DNA of 64,000 bases from Paralvinella palmiformis (taxonomy: Eukaryota > Annelida > Polychaeta > Terebellida > Alvinellidae): positions 1 through 64,000 of the forward strand of contig JAODUP010001075.1 of NCBI GenBank assembly GCA_025642065.1, in the 5' to 3' direction. Shown in pieces: positions 1 to 15,629 of the stretch (the stretch's first letter is position 1; each line of letters begins with the position of its first letter). The notes under the pieces were generated by a model. It was not told where the DNA came from. It made no database searches and was given only the letters and a program-made list of their open reading frames with translations. Position numbers and translations under genes: made by a program.

Positions 1-665
1 CGGTTTGACACCAGCAAGAGGCAATGCTGTGTCATGCAGTACCAGATTTGTGTTGGCAATATGTTTCGCAATACATTCTAAAATACAGCAGTCGTTATTA
101 TCTCGTCACAGTAGATCATTACTTATCAGACTTACATAGTTTATGGGTAATAGAAGCTACGAAATGGGTATTCGCACATCATCAGTCTCCGACGATATGT
201 CTCACCGAAAATGGTCCACAAATCATCTCTGAGACATATACACAATTTGCCAACCAGTTGAATTTCCAACATTTACCAAGCTCACCATATTATTGCCAAA
301 CAAAAGTTATAATCCATTACTTGTTATACTATACCTGCGAAATACACCAACAAAAGGAAACATATACAGTCCTATCCAACGTCTGGAGGGTCGGCGGGAC
401 TCGAACGTCAATGTGAATTGCATCTACGTTGCTGTACCCCATTATGTGTCCCCAGCCGAAGTGAAACCAGAGAAGGAAAAGCAACGGAAACAATGGCCGA
501 ACAGCAGGGCCACAATTAACAGATATTCACATCAGTTAACCAGTGTTCATTAAACCTCCATCCATTAAACATGGCGTTGCTACCAAGAAGCTATACGCAC
601 TTTTGTATATCATAACTACTCCAGCTGGTACCAGAAAGAACTGCAAGCATGTTGTTCTAGCCGGA
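1..665 (+). pseudogene. Ty3/gypsy retrotransposon pol remnant (integrase core and C-terminus), truncated by window start
   Basis: A frame open from 24 to 416 has the layout of the integrase catalytic core of Ty3/gypsy elements: a YYLVTVDHY strand carrying the first Asp (residue 31 of the open frame), then TENGPQ, where the family normally has an Asp in SDNGPQF (Glu here, residue 62), then SSPYY. The region that should hold the third acidic residue is scrambled. From about 293 the match moves to another frame (RNTPTKGNIYSP, a typical post-core motif). A further frame near 610-655 gives TPAGTRKNCKHV, resembling the conserved end of gypsy pol. The altered acidic residue, at least two frame changes and stops make it non-functional. 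The upstream part (reverse transcriptase, RNase H) would lie outside the window. Family assignment rests on motif order only; I did not see a clear LTR. Confidence 0.75.
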
Positions 666-2544
666 GAAGCTTCTAATTTCAATCACTCTGACCATTGTAT
701 AACGAGCTAACAGATTATTGTTTCCTTTCCGATATCATTACGAACACACTTGGACATATAAATATGAACATAATCGGAGTCAGCTGAATCAGTTACGATA
801 CAAACACCATGACAACCACTCCTATAAGAAATTGGTTATCTAAAAACGATTCTATTTCACCATATTCTATATAGTGCGGATATTTTTCAAAGGCATCTAC
901 GAGATTTGCAGCAAAATAATCCCCATATACATACTGGAAATTAAATGAGCAATTAGTCTATCCTCTGTCATATAGAGTTGTATATATGTATTATGTGTGT
1001 GGGGGGGGGGGTAATTTCAATTTCATTTATTCTAAAAACTATTATTACGAAAATCCATGGATTTCATAATTCTTCAAATGAGGGGAAATGTACGCCCGTA
1101 CATAACGATAGTTGTTCGTTAATACCCGATAGATTGTGTCATGGTACACTCATTTTATTCGATTCTTTAAAACTCAATTATGACATTTCAACATTCTTTT
1201 AGCAACTCGTGGAAACAGCAAATTGTCTAGTTTTTATATCTGATATAGTTAGATATCGCTGTATTTCTAATCGCCCCAGCGTTTTCACGGACAATTGAAT
1301 AATAGCCTGTCTTGAAGTAAACGCTGGGAGGTATGGGAAAACTATCTATTAGTTGATCAGTTCAGAAAGGGTAATCATTTTAAACATCATCCTCTTGCCA
1401 AATGTGATAGAATGCTTACATATTATTAAATAGGATGTTCGACTAAAAATTATCTTTTCCTGCTTATATTTTTAATGTGATTTTAACAATGTTACGTTTA
1501 TTGGATATTCTACGATTGTATACTAAGATAAGCTATACAAATACAGACAAACTTGAATGATATGTCACCTGTACAAGAAACCACCAGATATCATTTTCAG
1601 AGAAGAACTGCTGTCCGAAGTTTAGATCGTCATCGTTGGAGCTTGCGAAGAAAATGTCACAGTGTTACATTTCAGATTGTTTAACAGACAAACCACAGAG
1701 TCATAATACAGTATGTATTATAGGCAAAACTCAATGTAATAATAATAGATACTGAGTGTTTTTAATCTACTGTCGTTATTATAGATATGGACAAGTGAAA
1801 GTGATTCTAGCGTTGACCATCCGTACGCCGACCTGTAAATGTATAAATACATAGGCTATTGGTCTGTGCAAAAACATTGGCTGAAAGGTTAACACTTGCC
1901 AGTTTGTGAAAGCTTCAATAAGAAAAGCAATCACGAGATTGGCTTTTCTACGACAAAGGTATTATTCAAAAACTGTATAACACCTGTTACAAAATAACAG
2001 TGAGTCACTTAAACATTTACTACCGACAGGTACTATCACCACGTTGATAATATCCAACTAACCCAAATTTACGGAGTGCCACATCCGGCTGCGTTTGTAA
2101 TCTGCTCAATTAATTGAATATATACAATACTGCGACTGGTAATAGGCAGGTACCACAAACATGACTATGATCACGACGAACCTCAAAAAAACACATTTAA
2201 TTTGTCAAAGCTGGTGGGATGTCAAAAGACAATCTTAAGATTAAAACTATACATTACGTATTTAAACAGGACACAGTAACACATCTAGAAGGACTAAAGC
2301 TTATTCAGAATTCCGAGTTAACTAAGAGTCTTGGGGATTTGTCCTTTTTTGTCTTCTTTATCCCCAAACATCCGTCTAAACACCAATATATCGATATTGA
2401 CGTAATTTTGAAAGTGACGTCACACAATTAGTCCATCACAATTTGGTGATAGAGACATCCATTTTGTCATGTTGGGAGTGGTTCCGGGAACAAAATAAAA
2501 TAGCTTTCATGCATTCCATGGGGGGACGATTGTTTACACGGAGT
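666..2544. other. Non-coding stretch, no recognised element
   Basis: AT-rich sequence without a convincing gene or repeat. It holds a short GT run followed by a G homopolymer of about ten bases near 1000-1010. Open frames of 70-74 codons (978-1202, 2219-2431) show no recognisable motif and look like chance. Confidence 0.5.
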
Positions 2545-2750
2545 AATAAGCCAACCAAATGGAAATCTGATGTTACAATTTTGAAAACAATATCACCGAA
2601 AGTCTTGTCAAATCGTCGCTAAACATCTGCGATTTAACTAATTGTTTATAAAACAAAAAATACTTAACTAATATTATTGACAAATATTACATTGGAAAGG
2701 AATTGAGATAAAGTAAATCTCCACCCGGTCAGCGATTAGTGAAGGAATAA

Positions 2751-2872
2751 CTACTACCACTACTACCACTACTACTACTACTACTACTAACTACTAATAA
2801 TAATAATAATAATAATAATAATTATAATAATAACAATATTAATAATAATAATAAAAATTATAATAATTATTA
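2751..2872. repeat. (ACT)n-(AAT)n compound trinucleotide microsatellite
   Basis: ACT triplets run into AAT triplets, then degenerate TAATA-rich sequence. The corresponding site in D1 copy 2 is the (ACT)n field at 14120-14313, so the locus predates the duplication. Confidence 0.9.
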
Positions 2873-3527
2873 TGAAATCGTGGCAGTTTCATTCCAATAG
2901 CCTGTTTGATGTTGAGATAGAGAACATAAATAGACTGAATATTCTAGTGTTGTAAATATGTTAAAATTAAAAATGATGATGATAAAAGAATCCGCCAATA
3001 ACGATACGCTATACTGTTTTCTTTTGGCAATTAATTATGTAAAGTCTCATAGTTATGACACATGTCATTTTCACCTGAGCTAAATTGGGCGAAAATTATA
3101 CAGATATTGCTGAATATAACATAAATTGATTTCTTCAATTTTGGTAACTAATATTGCATTTTTAGGTTTAAATTATTTATATTCAGCAGATTATTCATTT
3201 CATATCTATTACGTACAGGTTGTTTTCTCTTTGCTTGTACTCCAAATAATTGTCAACCGAGTAAACAATGCTTTATGTTCAAACTACGGAGTGTGATATA
3301 CGCTCATATCGGAGATTCCACTTCTAGGAGCTCGATTTATTCAGTGAATATCAAATAGGACAGTTATTTATAATGGATAATAGGAATATTTTACATTGCT
3401 ATTTTTGCACGGCTCTTACGCCTTACAAAGACTAATCATATCCGGGACATTGAATAAGACAGGTGTGGCAGACATAAAGTATAAGGCTATAATTATGCTC
3501 TTGAAGGAGTATTCAAGAGTCCGTCTT

Positions 3528-3540
3528 ACATGAGGCCGTA
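3528..3540. repeat. SINE target-site duplication, left copy
   Basis: ACATGAGGCCGTA, identical to 3739-3751. The pair brackets the SINE exactly, so it defines both element ends. Confidence 0.9.
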
Positions 3541-3738
3541 GGGGCGCCTCCGTGGTCTAGCGGTAGCGTGCTGGACCACAGATCACTACCACCCGTGTTC
3601 GAATCCCGGCGTGGGCATATCTGAAGGTTGTTTCGTCTTTCACTTCGTCTCATTACCTTTGGAAGTCGCTCGGCCCATTTAGCCTACCTTGTGCACAAAA
3701 GTGGCCGTAAAACATCAATCATCATCATCATCATCACG
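3541..3738 (+). mobile_element. tRNA-derived SINE with target-site duplication
   Basis: A tRNA-like head contains an RNA polymerase III A box (TGGTCTAGCGG, 3553-3563) and a near-perfect B box (GTTCGAATCCC, 3597-3607) at tRNA-like spacing. It is followed by about 110 bp of non-tRNA body and a simple ATC-repeat tail (about 3714-3736). The element is flanked by an exact 13-bp direct repeat, ACATGAGGCCGTA, at 3528-3540 and 3739-3751, the hallmark of LINE-assisted retroposition. The paralogous position in D1 copy 2 (near 15037-15050) lacks the element. The clean duplication and intact boxes suggest a younger insertion than its surroundings. I do not assign it to a named family. Confidence 0.88.
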
Positions 3739-3751
3739 ACATGAGGCCGTA
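3739..3751. repeat. SINE target-site duplication, right copy
   Basis: ACATGAGGCCGTA, identical to 3528-3540, immediately after the ATC-rich tail. Confidence 0.9.
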
Positions 3752-4128
3752 AATCGTTACCTGTCACATTTCTTTATCCCTTTCGCAAATTTATATGTAT
3801 GCTTTAAAATATATCACAGGAAGAGGAAATTTCTTCCAGAAGACTCACCCATCAACGAATTATATCTATGACGTTGTTCACGTGACAATTTTATCTAGTA
3901 TTTCCGCTTGTGATATTCCTAAACTACCAAATAATATGTGCAGTAAACTGACTTCTGTAATGACGTTGCCTAAGATAATGTAATAATATAGAGATTACAA
4001 TGATTTTCACGTGGCAAACATCTCCTGAACTTTGACATGCTCCAAATTGCTCACAATAAAAATCATGTCTACTTTAGTAGCATGCCAAATGAAGATTTTG
4101 TCTAAGGGTTGGCATGGAATAACTCACA

Positions 4129-4167
4129 CAACACACTATACACACACACACACAATATATATATACA

Positions 4168-4233
<66 letters not shown>

Positions 4234-4463
4234 CACACATACACACACACATATACATACACATACATACATATATACATACACACACACACATACATAC
4301 ATACACACAAACAAAAACACACAAACACACATACACACACACACAAATAATCACACCCACATATACATATACCCACGCACACACACACGCACTCGCACAC
4401 ACACGCACACGCACACACACATACACACACACATATACACACATACATATACACACACACCTT
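4129..4463. repeat. (CA)n-(TA)n-(CA/CATA)n microsatellite
   Basis: A CA run (about 4138-4154), a TA run of about 60 bp (4171-4230), then about 230 bp of CA with CATA and CGCA variants. Open frames of 80-147 codons on both strands here encode only Ile/Tyr/Thr/His or Cys/Val repeats and are artefacts of the dinucleotide run. No matching array is visible in D1 copy 2. Confidence 0.95.
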
Positions 4464-4939
4464 GAAACACACTAACATATATAATTGTTGTCAATAAAAA
4501 TGCTTTTTACGTTTCAAACATGGATCTTGAAGTTTAATATACAGTATGATACGTAAAGATAAACCCCCATAAAATTGCAGAATCGTCTAGGTTAGAATAT
4601 TTCTATATATAGGTAATTTAGAAGAAATAATATTCTTGGGGATATAATAAGAGCGATAGCCTTTTCATCATTTGCTAATCTAATGACTTTTTAAGACATT
4701 GAGAATCTCATGTATATTAACAAATTTGCAATTGGAACGACCAGAAGAATTATGTTTCAAGGCTATCAATTTTTCCATCGATGATATGTTTACATATTTT
4801 GCGTTATTCTTATATGCTGTCAACATTCATGCGATACTCTAAGTACTAATAGTTCAACACCCCCTTCTAGAGATAACGTTTATAAAATAGTCGAGTTCTT
4901 TTTTGAGTGGTCAATGCACCTAATCCACTAAGAACCATA

Positions 4940-6510
4940 CCTCGGAAGGTAATTATTACTTGGGATTTAACCTTCTATTTTGATTATCTTGCAAAAATCA
5001 GATTTCGTCAGAATTGCAGGGCAACGCACATGACTGACCGATGTCCGTGGCCACATACTAGATGGGGTTATTGCACGGGGATGTATTTTCTCCAGTAGAT
5101 ACCTTTAGTTATCGATCCATGTCTGTAGGATACCAAGTGTAATCACTCAAATGACCAGCTTACCTTTCACTTTACATTGAACTACGCTTAGGAACAACAT
5201 ACCAAAAAGGAGATCACTTTCCGACGGCAGGGTGCGATTAATGATAGCGAATCATCTCCTGCTCTGCTGAATACGAGTGTGACTATAGATGACCCTGTAG
5301 AAGCATCAAATTCTGGAATCAAGGTTTTTATTAAAAGACATGCCCCACTGCAGAACATAAAGGTTACTCAGAACACAAATACTCTTCCCTGGTGTCCTGA
5401 AACACTGCTTGATATAGTCACCTGCTCAAACAGAACCTATTTAGAGATGCCATTGATCGTCAGAAATATTGCACGAGTGACACTGTTGTAATCAGTGCTA
5501 ATCTCCTACTTGTTGGTCGACATCTACCAAAATGTGCGCTTGCTACTCAACTGGGATGAAGTATGAGGTTTTAAATTAAAGTCTTCCTCAAATTATGGTG
5601 ATGTTCATCCGCTACACAGTAGACACAAGTTATTGAAAACACAGTTTCCTTGATTAGTGAATCGTAGACAAATCATTGGTAGCTTCTAAGGTTCCAGTTT
5701 ATTTTAAGGTCAATGTTTGACTGGTGTTAAAAAAAATCAACTTTAGACAAAGAGCTGTTTAAGAATATTTTTGAGGAATTTTTGGCTATGCCTCTTAACC
5801 TTTAGTTTATTACTTATATATGTTTTGAGAATGTTTCGTTTCACTTACCTTAAAGGGGTTAGTAATGATATCACGCTCCTAATGGTGCATGAATATTATT
5901 ATTATTGATGCATTAGAAAGCAAGTATTTGGCAGTACTAGGCTACATTGAATATTCTCTGTTGACTTTGTAATTGATCATATTATGCTTTAAATACTTCT
6001 CGAAGTAATCTTTTGAGGTAACAGAAGTGCCAACTCCAGAATCCAAAACTAACTGAGTGACAGATCTTGGCGTGTGCCTGTAGAGATACACTTCGGAAGG
6101 TGAAACCCTGAATAAATGGGGTGCCACAAACATCAATACTACGAAAATGGAAATATTGTTATTTTTCTAAACCAATCGATGAACATAATTTGCTCTGTTT
6201 TGTTTAAGCAGACGATACCCATATTGTATTGGCTCTAATGCAAAAACAATCATGGTTACACGTCTCAACGAAACTAGAAGCCTGCTTAGCTGATATCAAT
6301 GCCTGAACGAGTTTAAGTATGCTTATGTTGAACCAGGAAAGGATACTATTCTTTATCCATTGCTGGACTACGGCATATGGTATGCCAAACAAACTGAACA
6401 CAGGACTACAAGGATAATAGATGCAACTGGCCGTCTGATCACTCATATTCGTCACGCAGACATAAAACACCAGTGCTTCACTAACTAGATTAACTTTCAT
6501 CTTAATCAAC
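4940..6510 (+). pseudogene. CR1-like non-LTR retrotransposon (LINE) relic in D1 copy 1: endonuclease end to RT 3' part
   Basis: Reading across frames gives, in the correct LINE order: an endonuclease-like strand near 4960-5010 (DLTFYFDYLA, where the family has a GDFN-type motif); the endonuclease C-terminal pattern HTLD...I around 5045-5080; and an open frame at about 5207-5491 that fits the endonuclease-RT linker (FIKRHAPLQNIKVT, NTLPWCPETLL; families usually read ...KHAPLK..., PWYT.E). Near 6213 an RT active-site-like ADDTHI is followed by CLADINA and LSMLMLNQERI, matching the CLADIRAWM..NMLKLN.EKT block. Many stops and frameshifts are present and the RT core between linker and ADD box is missing. 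The same relic sits at 15630-17260. The minus-strand frame at 6204-6509 is an antisense shadow. Confidence 0.75.
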
Positions 6511-6796
6511 GAAGTAAAGACAGTTATTGTTTACAGTTAGGTGTTGTGTCTAATGACACTTTTGTAGGTCGGTCCGTTGTCTGTTTTTCCAGTATAGGTG
6601 CTTAACCTTAAATTTCAGTGTCGCCCCACCGTTGTACGTAAGCTACATACTTCCATTTCCTTGTAGGTGTAACACAAGTACTACACATGTCTCAGCAAGA
6701 AAAGTCGCCATTCTGGATTCAGTCCCCTGAAGAAACGTCCAGAGTTTGAATTCACGGTTCGAGATTCTCTGTGCCTGTGCCTTATAATACACAGCT

Positions 6797-10222
<3,426 letters not shown>

Positions 10223-10336
10223 CTGACCTTCCGTGGGTTGTTTCTTTATATCTGCCCAGTCGTATGATCGTGAAGGTTATAAGTAGTGAAAAAAACAATT
10301 AATATTAAATTATTTCGGTCGATTTCTTCCTTAACC
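10223..10336 (+). repeat. About 115-bp direct repeat, unit 1
   Basis: From CTGACCTTCCGTGG to TTCCTTAACC this matches 11039-11154 with only scattered differences, making it one of the better-preserved repeats in the window. It starts at the end of a TA microsatellite and ends just before a GA/polypyrimidine field, so its edges may have been eroded by slippage. The two units bracket about 700 bp. This could be a pair of terminal repeats of a small element or two insertions of a short repeat; no coding sequence lies between. Confidence 0.85.
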
Positions 10337-10355
10337 GAGAGAAAGAGAGGGGGGG

Positions 10356-10436
10356 GTCTCTATCTGTCTGTCTCTCTATCTGCCTCTCTCTGGCTCTCTC
10401 TCTATCTATCTATCTCTCTATCTCTCTCTTTCTCGG
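10356..10436. repeat. Polypyrimidine (TCTC/TATC/TGTC) microsatellite
   Basis: About 80 bp of CT-rich sequence with TATC and TGTC variants, preceded by a short GAGA and G run. Confidence 0.9.
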
Positions 10437-11038
10437 TGTGTGTATGCGTTTTATAATACAAATAAATAATCATTGGCTACACATATTCTGCTCCGTCACT
10501 AATTGTAAGCTTCGTTGGTCAAGCCATTAAGAGACATATATATATATCCATCCCATCAAGAGGTCCAAACATTTTAATGGACAAATTTCCCGCCTCACAA
10601 CACCGTGGGTGCCTGACCACGTAAAATAGCCTTCTCTGCGGAATTGATTAAAACAGGCGTACGGCAAAACCTCCTGAGGGCGAATACACTATGCCAATGA
10701 CCACCCTTGTGGTATTTCGGCTCCCTCTATACGTACTTCTCCCCTGTGAGTGGTAGGGGAGGGTATATTAACAAGCAGTCAATAAAAGGGACCACCCTGG
10801 AAATAAGTGCTTAGCTTTCGTGAGCTATCCCTGTTTCATGGCCATAGATAAAAAGATGAAATAAATTAATCAATAAACTATTATAGCATATCCCATTGAA
10901 CATTATAAAAACCAAATAGCAGCCACAGTGATCGATATCTAAATTAGAAAACAAATAGGAAAACAATATCCTCTGCGGGATCATTTTCCTCAAAGCTCTC
11001 ACTCAGACAATTTAAACTATTTGGCAAATAAATATTTA
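10437..11038. other. Sequence between the 115-bp repeats, no gene
   Basis: Contains a locally GC-richer block (about 10560-10800), including an inverted CTCCCCT...AGGGGAG pair near 10740-10760 and a following ATAT/CAATAAAA-like string near 10780. This resembles LTR or promoter composition but has no diagnostic motif. Open frames on the minus strand (10811-11002, 10944-11156) have no recognised motif. Confidence 0.35.
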
Positions 11039-11154
11039 CTGACCTTCCGTGGATTGTTTCTTTATATCTACCCAGCGTATGATCATGAAGGTTATAAGTA
11101 GTGACAGAAACAATTAATACGAAATTATATTTTCGGTCGATTTCTTCCTTAACC
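11039..11154 (+). repeat. About 115-bp direct repeat, unit 2
   Basis: Partner of 10223-10336. Differences are mainly single transitions and a few small indels around GTATGATC and CAATTAATA. Same orientation as unit 1. Confidence 0.85.
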
Positions 11155-11503
11155 AAATTCAGTTGATTTTTAGTCTAGTAAAAACTGTCAAAACGACGAT
11201 AATAATTATTTTCAAAGAAAGTAATTATTGTAGGTTGTTGAGTGGCTTTAATTAGCGCACTGCGGAAAATGATATTACAAAATTAATCCAAAATGTAATT
11301 TAAGACTAAGATGAATACTGGATGTGACCTAGTTATCGAGTTCTTTGGGAATTACCTAACACCATATGTAGTGTACACATATGCCATTATGGTCTACCGA
11401 AGATTTGTTGCTCTTCGTGGTAAACCTTCGAACAAAATATAAGACAAATTGTGTCTTGAAACGCTTACATCGTTCAAAGTATAATAACATATATAATAAT
11501 ATA

Positions 11504-11680
11504 TCACATTTACATAGCGCCATGTTTAGGCGGAAGCTGCTCTAAGGCGCTTTACAATATTATTATCCCTGACTCAGACCCGTTTCGACCCAGCACACGT
11601 CACAACTACCAAGGCAGCATACAACGCATGTTGCCATTATAGGAGCCCAACGCTCTGCCTAACAGTGCTATCACAACTGA
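11504..11680 (-). mobile_element. tRNA-derived SINE relic, minus strand (degraded head)
   Basis: Shares the body string GAAGCTGCTCTAAGG followed by TTTACAATATTATTATCCCTGA-like sequence with the element at 46565-46840. The A-box-like TAGCACTGTTAG (complement of 11659-11670) is followed by an AGAGCG motif, but the B-box segment present in the 46.7-kb copy is deleted here. No target-site duplication was found. Confidence 0.6.
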
Positions 11681-11953
11681 TAAATTTGTGTAGAAACCTT
11701 ATTGGCTAGCGTTTATAAATAATATTTTTAAATATCGACATATTTCTATCCTTTTAAGTATTCCTGTGGAAAATCAGGTAATGGCCAATTTTGGAGTAAA
11801 CACCGAGACCGATGGAAAAACTATCGACTTTTACGATCAGTTAATTAAGATCAATAATTGTAATTGCAATCCACTCGCCGAATGTGACGTAATTTTACAT
11901 ATTTCTCAGTAAGACGTTCGCGTATAAATTAACCTAACCTACTTATTATTGTC

Positions 11954-11955
<2 letters not shown>

Positions 11956-12025
<70 letters not shown>
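11956..12025. repeat. (TA)n-(TG)n microsatellite
   Basis: About 52 bp of TA followed by about 18 bp of TG. Confidence 0.95.
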
Positions 12026-12238
12026 TCTGTCATCAGTTTATAAGCGATACAACATCGGGACCAGTTATTAATGACATCTACTGAGGACTGATCTTAGTAC
12101 AAAAGATATATTTTTATAATTGTGTTATAAAATGAGTACATTTTGGTATAAATTATAAAATCGCAAAATGAAGAAGTGAGTTTATGTACTGTAGACATGT
12201 TTATATATCATGCACTATAACATAACAGTAATAATCTG

Positions 12239-12242
<4 letters not shown>

Positions 12243-12289
<47 letters not shown>
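12243..12289. repeat. (TA)n microsatellite
   Basis: Uninterrupted TA run of about 46 bp. Confidence 0.95.
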
Positions 12290-12290
<1 letters not shown>

Positions 12291-13734
12291 AAATAACCCA
12301 ACCTTCTGGACTGACACAACCTCGAGATAAGCAATTACTTAACAAACCAATGACACTCACTCAAGATTGGCCCTGCAAGGTACGACGCAAAAGGCCATCA
12401 TTACAACTAACCTCAAAATTAATAAATGCCAATGAACATCTTACAATCAAGGCTATTGACCAAGTATCTAAAGAAGAAGATGTAACGTATTTTATATTGA
12501 CTACAACTTATAATAACCCTTTATCAATAGAATAATCCAGGCGAAATGCGGTATCGGGTTAGAAACTGCTTTACGGCCCACTATTAATGGGGGATGTTAA
12601 CATTTCTCTAACGGTAAATGTTTTTGAAATCTTTTATTAAATGATTTGTTTTTACACGGAAATTGAGACTATTATTTCCGCTGAATGATTGTGTCTTATC
12701 AAAGTGATTGAGCCGCCCGATTTTTCCAGATGAATGACACAGTTAAGCCTTAGTTATTCATATTGGCTCGTAGGGGATTTGTATGGCATGTGTTTCAATG
12801 GAATAAATAAACGAGTTTTAAAAATTAAACTTTAGCAGAATGTAAATTGATTGTAAAGAAGATTTTTTAAATATTTAATGTAGAGTTTTGGAAGTATTAT
12901 TTTTACTTGTCCTTGAAAAACGATCATATATGTATCACCTGAATATCATAAAATAAAATAAAATAAAAAGTTATTACATTAGTTTATTAGCACGGTGACA
13001 CTTACATGTAGTAAACATTGCACGAATGGCTGATTCAGAAAACAAAAACAGTTAACTTTAAATACAAGATGTCGTGCATAAAAACCTATAGTATAGTAAT
13101 AGAAATTACCCGCTGAAATATAATCTATGTGAACATTGATTTTATCAATTCACGTATTCATTTCAGATAACAAGATTTCTACAAAAACATATGTTTTAAC
13201 TAGACAGCAATGCAAATCGCACTGAACGTTACTTAGTTTAATGGCATATATATATATTGGATGAAGTCTATGGAATTATAGTAAATGCCAAATTCTGATC
13301 TTAGCTTCTTACAGTTGATGTTATTAATCTAGATAGTAGGATTTGTAAAGCGATATGTTGGACGGACTTTATCAATTATTTCTATATTGTGGACGTTTTA
13401 AAACTGTTATTGAGATTTCAGAATTCTGGCATCAGAAATGGTAATATTCATATGCCATCGTGTATTATTATCTGGCGGTAACCTCTATTAGCATAACCGA
13501 TTATGTATATTGCTAGCTAATATTTGATATTTATCTATTTTCCTAGCATTTCGCCAACATGAGAAAAGAGTTGGTCGTTACTTAAAACTTTGTACTGGTA
13601 ATTATGAAGCTTGGATCTCACCAGTAACACTCAGCATCATGCTGTCCACAATATCCAGACTTCATGTTTCATAGTATCTTTTCTAAGAATTATCTCACAG
13701 TTTCCATTACGACTACCTAATATCCTTTTTTAAT
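12290..13734. other. Non-coding stretch, no recognised element
   Basis: AT-rich, with a short AAAAT repeat near 12950-12968. The 61-codon frame at 12350-12535 shows no motif. Nothing else is supported. Confidence 0.45.
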
Positions 13735-14119
13735 AATCAAACCAAATGGAAATCTGACAATACAATTCTGATAAAAATACTACTTTTAGCCCCCAAAACA
13801 GTAGCATTCTTGTCAAATCTGCGTTAAACCGTGAAACCTGAAATTAGGGAATATTACGAACTGACTGTGAGGAATCCAATATTCTTGGAATCCATCATTC
13901 AGATTTTATGTTTCTTGCATATTCGAGACCTTAAGCTTCCACTCGATGAGCAACAATTCCCCCTATTATATATTGAAAAAAATATGATTATTGAAAATGA
14001 TAGGCAAATACTATTTTAGTATAGATTTGATAAACAATAAACCAGTCAGTAATTTATATAGGAAAAAAAGGAAACATAATACAGCTAAATATGTTTAAAT
14101 TGAGCACACCTGGGATGAG

Positions 14120-14236
14120 TATTACTACCATTACTACTACTACTACTACTACTAATACCACTACTACTACTACCACTACTACTACATCTTCTACTAGTGA
14201 AATTACTACTAGTACCACTACTATTACAGCTAAAGG

Positions 14237-14272
<36 letters not shown>

Positions 14273-14313
14273 TACTACTACTAATACTACTACTACTGCT
14301 ACTACTACTACTA
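14120..14313. repeat. (ACT)n microsatellite with variants
   Basis: About 190 bp of ACT triplets with ATT, AAT, CCA and TCT interruptions. Open frames through it encode poly-Thr (plus strand) or poly-Val/poly-Ser (minus strand) and are artefacts. Paralogous to 2751-2872. Confidence 0.93.
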
Positions 14314-15036
14314 CAATCAAAAAACATAATAACAATACAAATTTATAATAATAACAATAATATATAACTGGCAGTTTTATTGTAATACCCAGTCCTCAAT
14401 TGATACACATAGTATACATAGACTCAATATCCTACTGATAAATAAATCAAAAATGGGAATTATGATGCTAATTGAGTGATACAAGTTCAAATCTCTAAAC
14501 TCCCTGTTTATGTTTAATGATTGTGTTGTTTAATTATGTCAAGCATCGTAAACACGATGAATTAAATAGAATATTATCTTATTGTATATTGGTGATCACC
14601 AAACAGCCTTAACACTACATAGAATAGAAAGTCTATTATTAAGCAATACCTTAGATCAATATAATAACTGTTGTGTGTATCGCTATTAAATTGCGTTATA
14701 ATTAAGCAACTATAGTTTTATGCAATTAGTAATTGATCTTTCCAAAATTAATAAATGTATAGGTTTTAATCGGTTTAATTGCCAGATTATTTCCTATACG
14801 TCTATCAAATGTCATTTTTGTGTTGTTCACCAGCTTGGGATAGAAAATACGGCTGTTATTCAGGAATATTTACATTGATTTCGATTTAATATTTTCATAT
14901 TAATTACGATGAAAACACATCTTAAACCCTACAAAGACTAATAAAGTTCGAGATATTAAACAGGAGAGTCGGAATAAACCTGTAGTATAAGATTATCAGT
15001 ATATCATTCTTCCAGGAGTTGTCAATGTCCTATCCA

Positions 15037-15060
15037 AACTAATGACGTTATTCATTACCT
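15037..15060. other. Empty (pre-integration) site for the 3.54-kb SINE
   Basis: AATGACGTTA followed by TTCATTACCTGT aligns with the single-copy target plus right flank of the SINE in copy 1 (ATGAGGCCGTA, then AATCGTTACCTGT), with conserved blocks on both sides (AGGAGT..TCAA on the left, TTTATATG.CTTAAAAT on the right). No SINE sequence lies between them, so the SINE is absent here. Confidence 0.7.
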
Positions 15061-15629
15061 GTACAAATATCTCTTTCATTTACACAATTATCTTTATATG
15101 GCTTAAAATAGATTTTACAAGGAGGAAGTCTCTTTTAGACGTGTTATCTACCAACACATTATGCCTTTTACGTTGTTCATGTGACACTTAATTTCTAATA
15201 AATTAATAGCCTATGTATTGTGATAATATTAAATTAGTTTTGTAAATCGGACAGAAATGTATACCGACTACATCGTCGTATCTCGAATATCTGTCAGTGA
15301 TATTCCTAAAGGAGTAATTACTAATTTTAATAAGCTGTCTTATGTAATTACGTTTCATAAAGCAAAGATGTAAGGTCGAACTCATAATGAGTTGTCAAGT
15401 GGCGATCGTTTAATAAACTAATCCTTGACAATTTCCTAATTGTTCTCAATGAAAATGCCAATTAAATTTTAACACGAGGATCATTAGGATGTATCTATAA
15501 TTTGGCACGGAAAATGAAACCCTGATAAAAGAACATAGTTGTCAAAGAACAATATTTCAACATAAGAAAGGTACGTTGCCACTATTATTTCTAATTTGCC
15601 AATTTGCTAAGGTGAGCAACCAGCTGACC

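Noticed and set aside
4032..4478. Open frames of 80-147 codons on both strands
   Set aside because: They translate CA/TA/TG repeats into Ile-Tyr, Thr-His or Cys-Val strings. The same applies to frames at 6643-6963, 9999-10302, 18685-18954, 27267-27806, 39121-39327, 42250-42674, 44361-44546, 45403-45982, 59670-59936 and 62137-62529.
6204..6509. 101-codon minus-strand frame
   Set aside because: It is antisense to the LINE RT relic on the plus strand, whose motifs (ADDTHI, CLADINA) read in the expected order.
14054..14348. Poly-Thr, poly-Ser and poly-Val frames
   Set aside because: All three come from the (ACT)n microsatellite and have no independent support.
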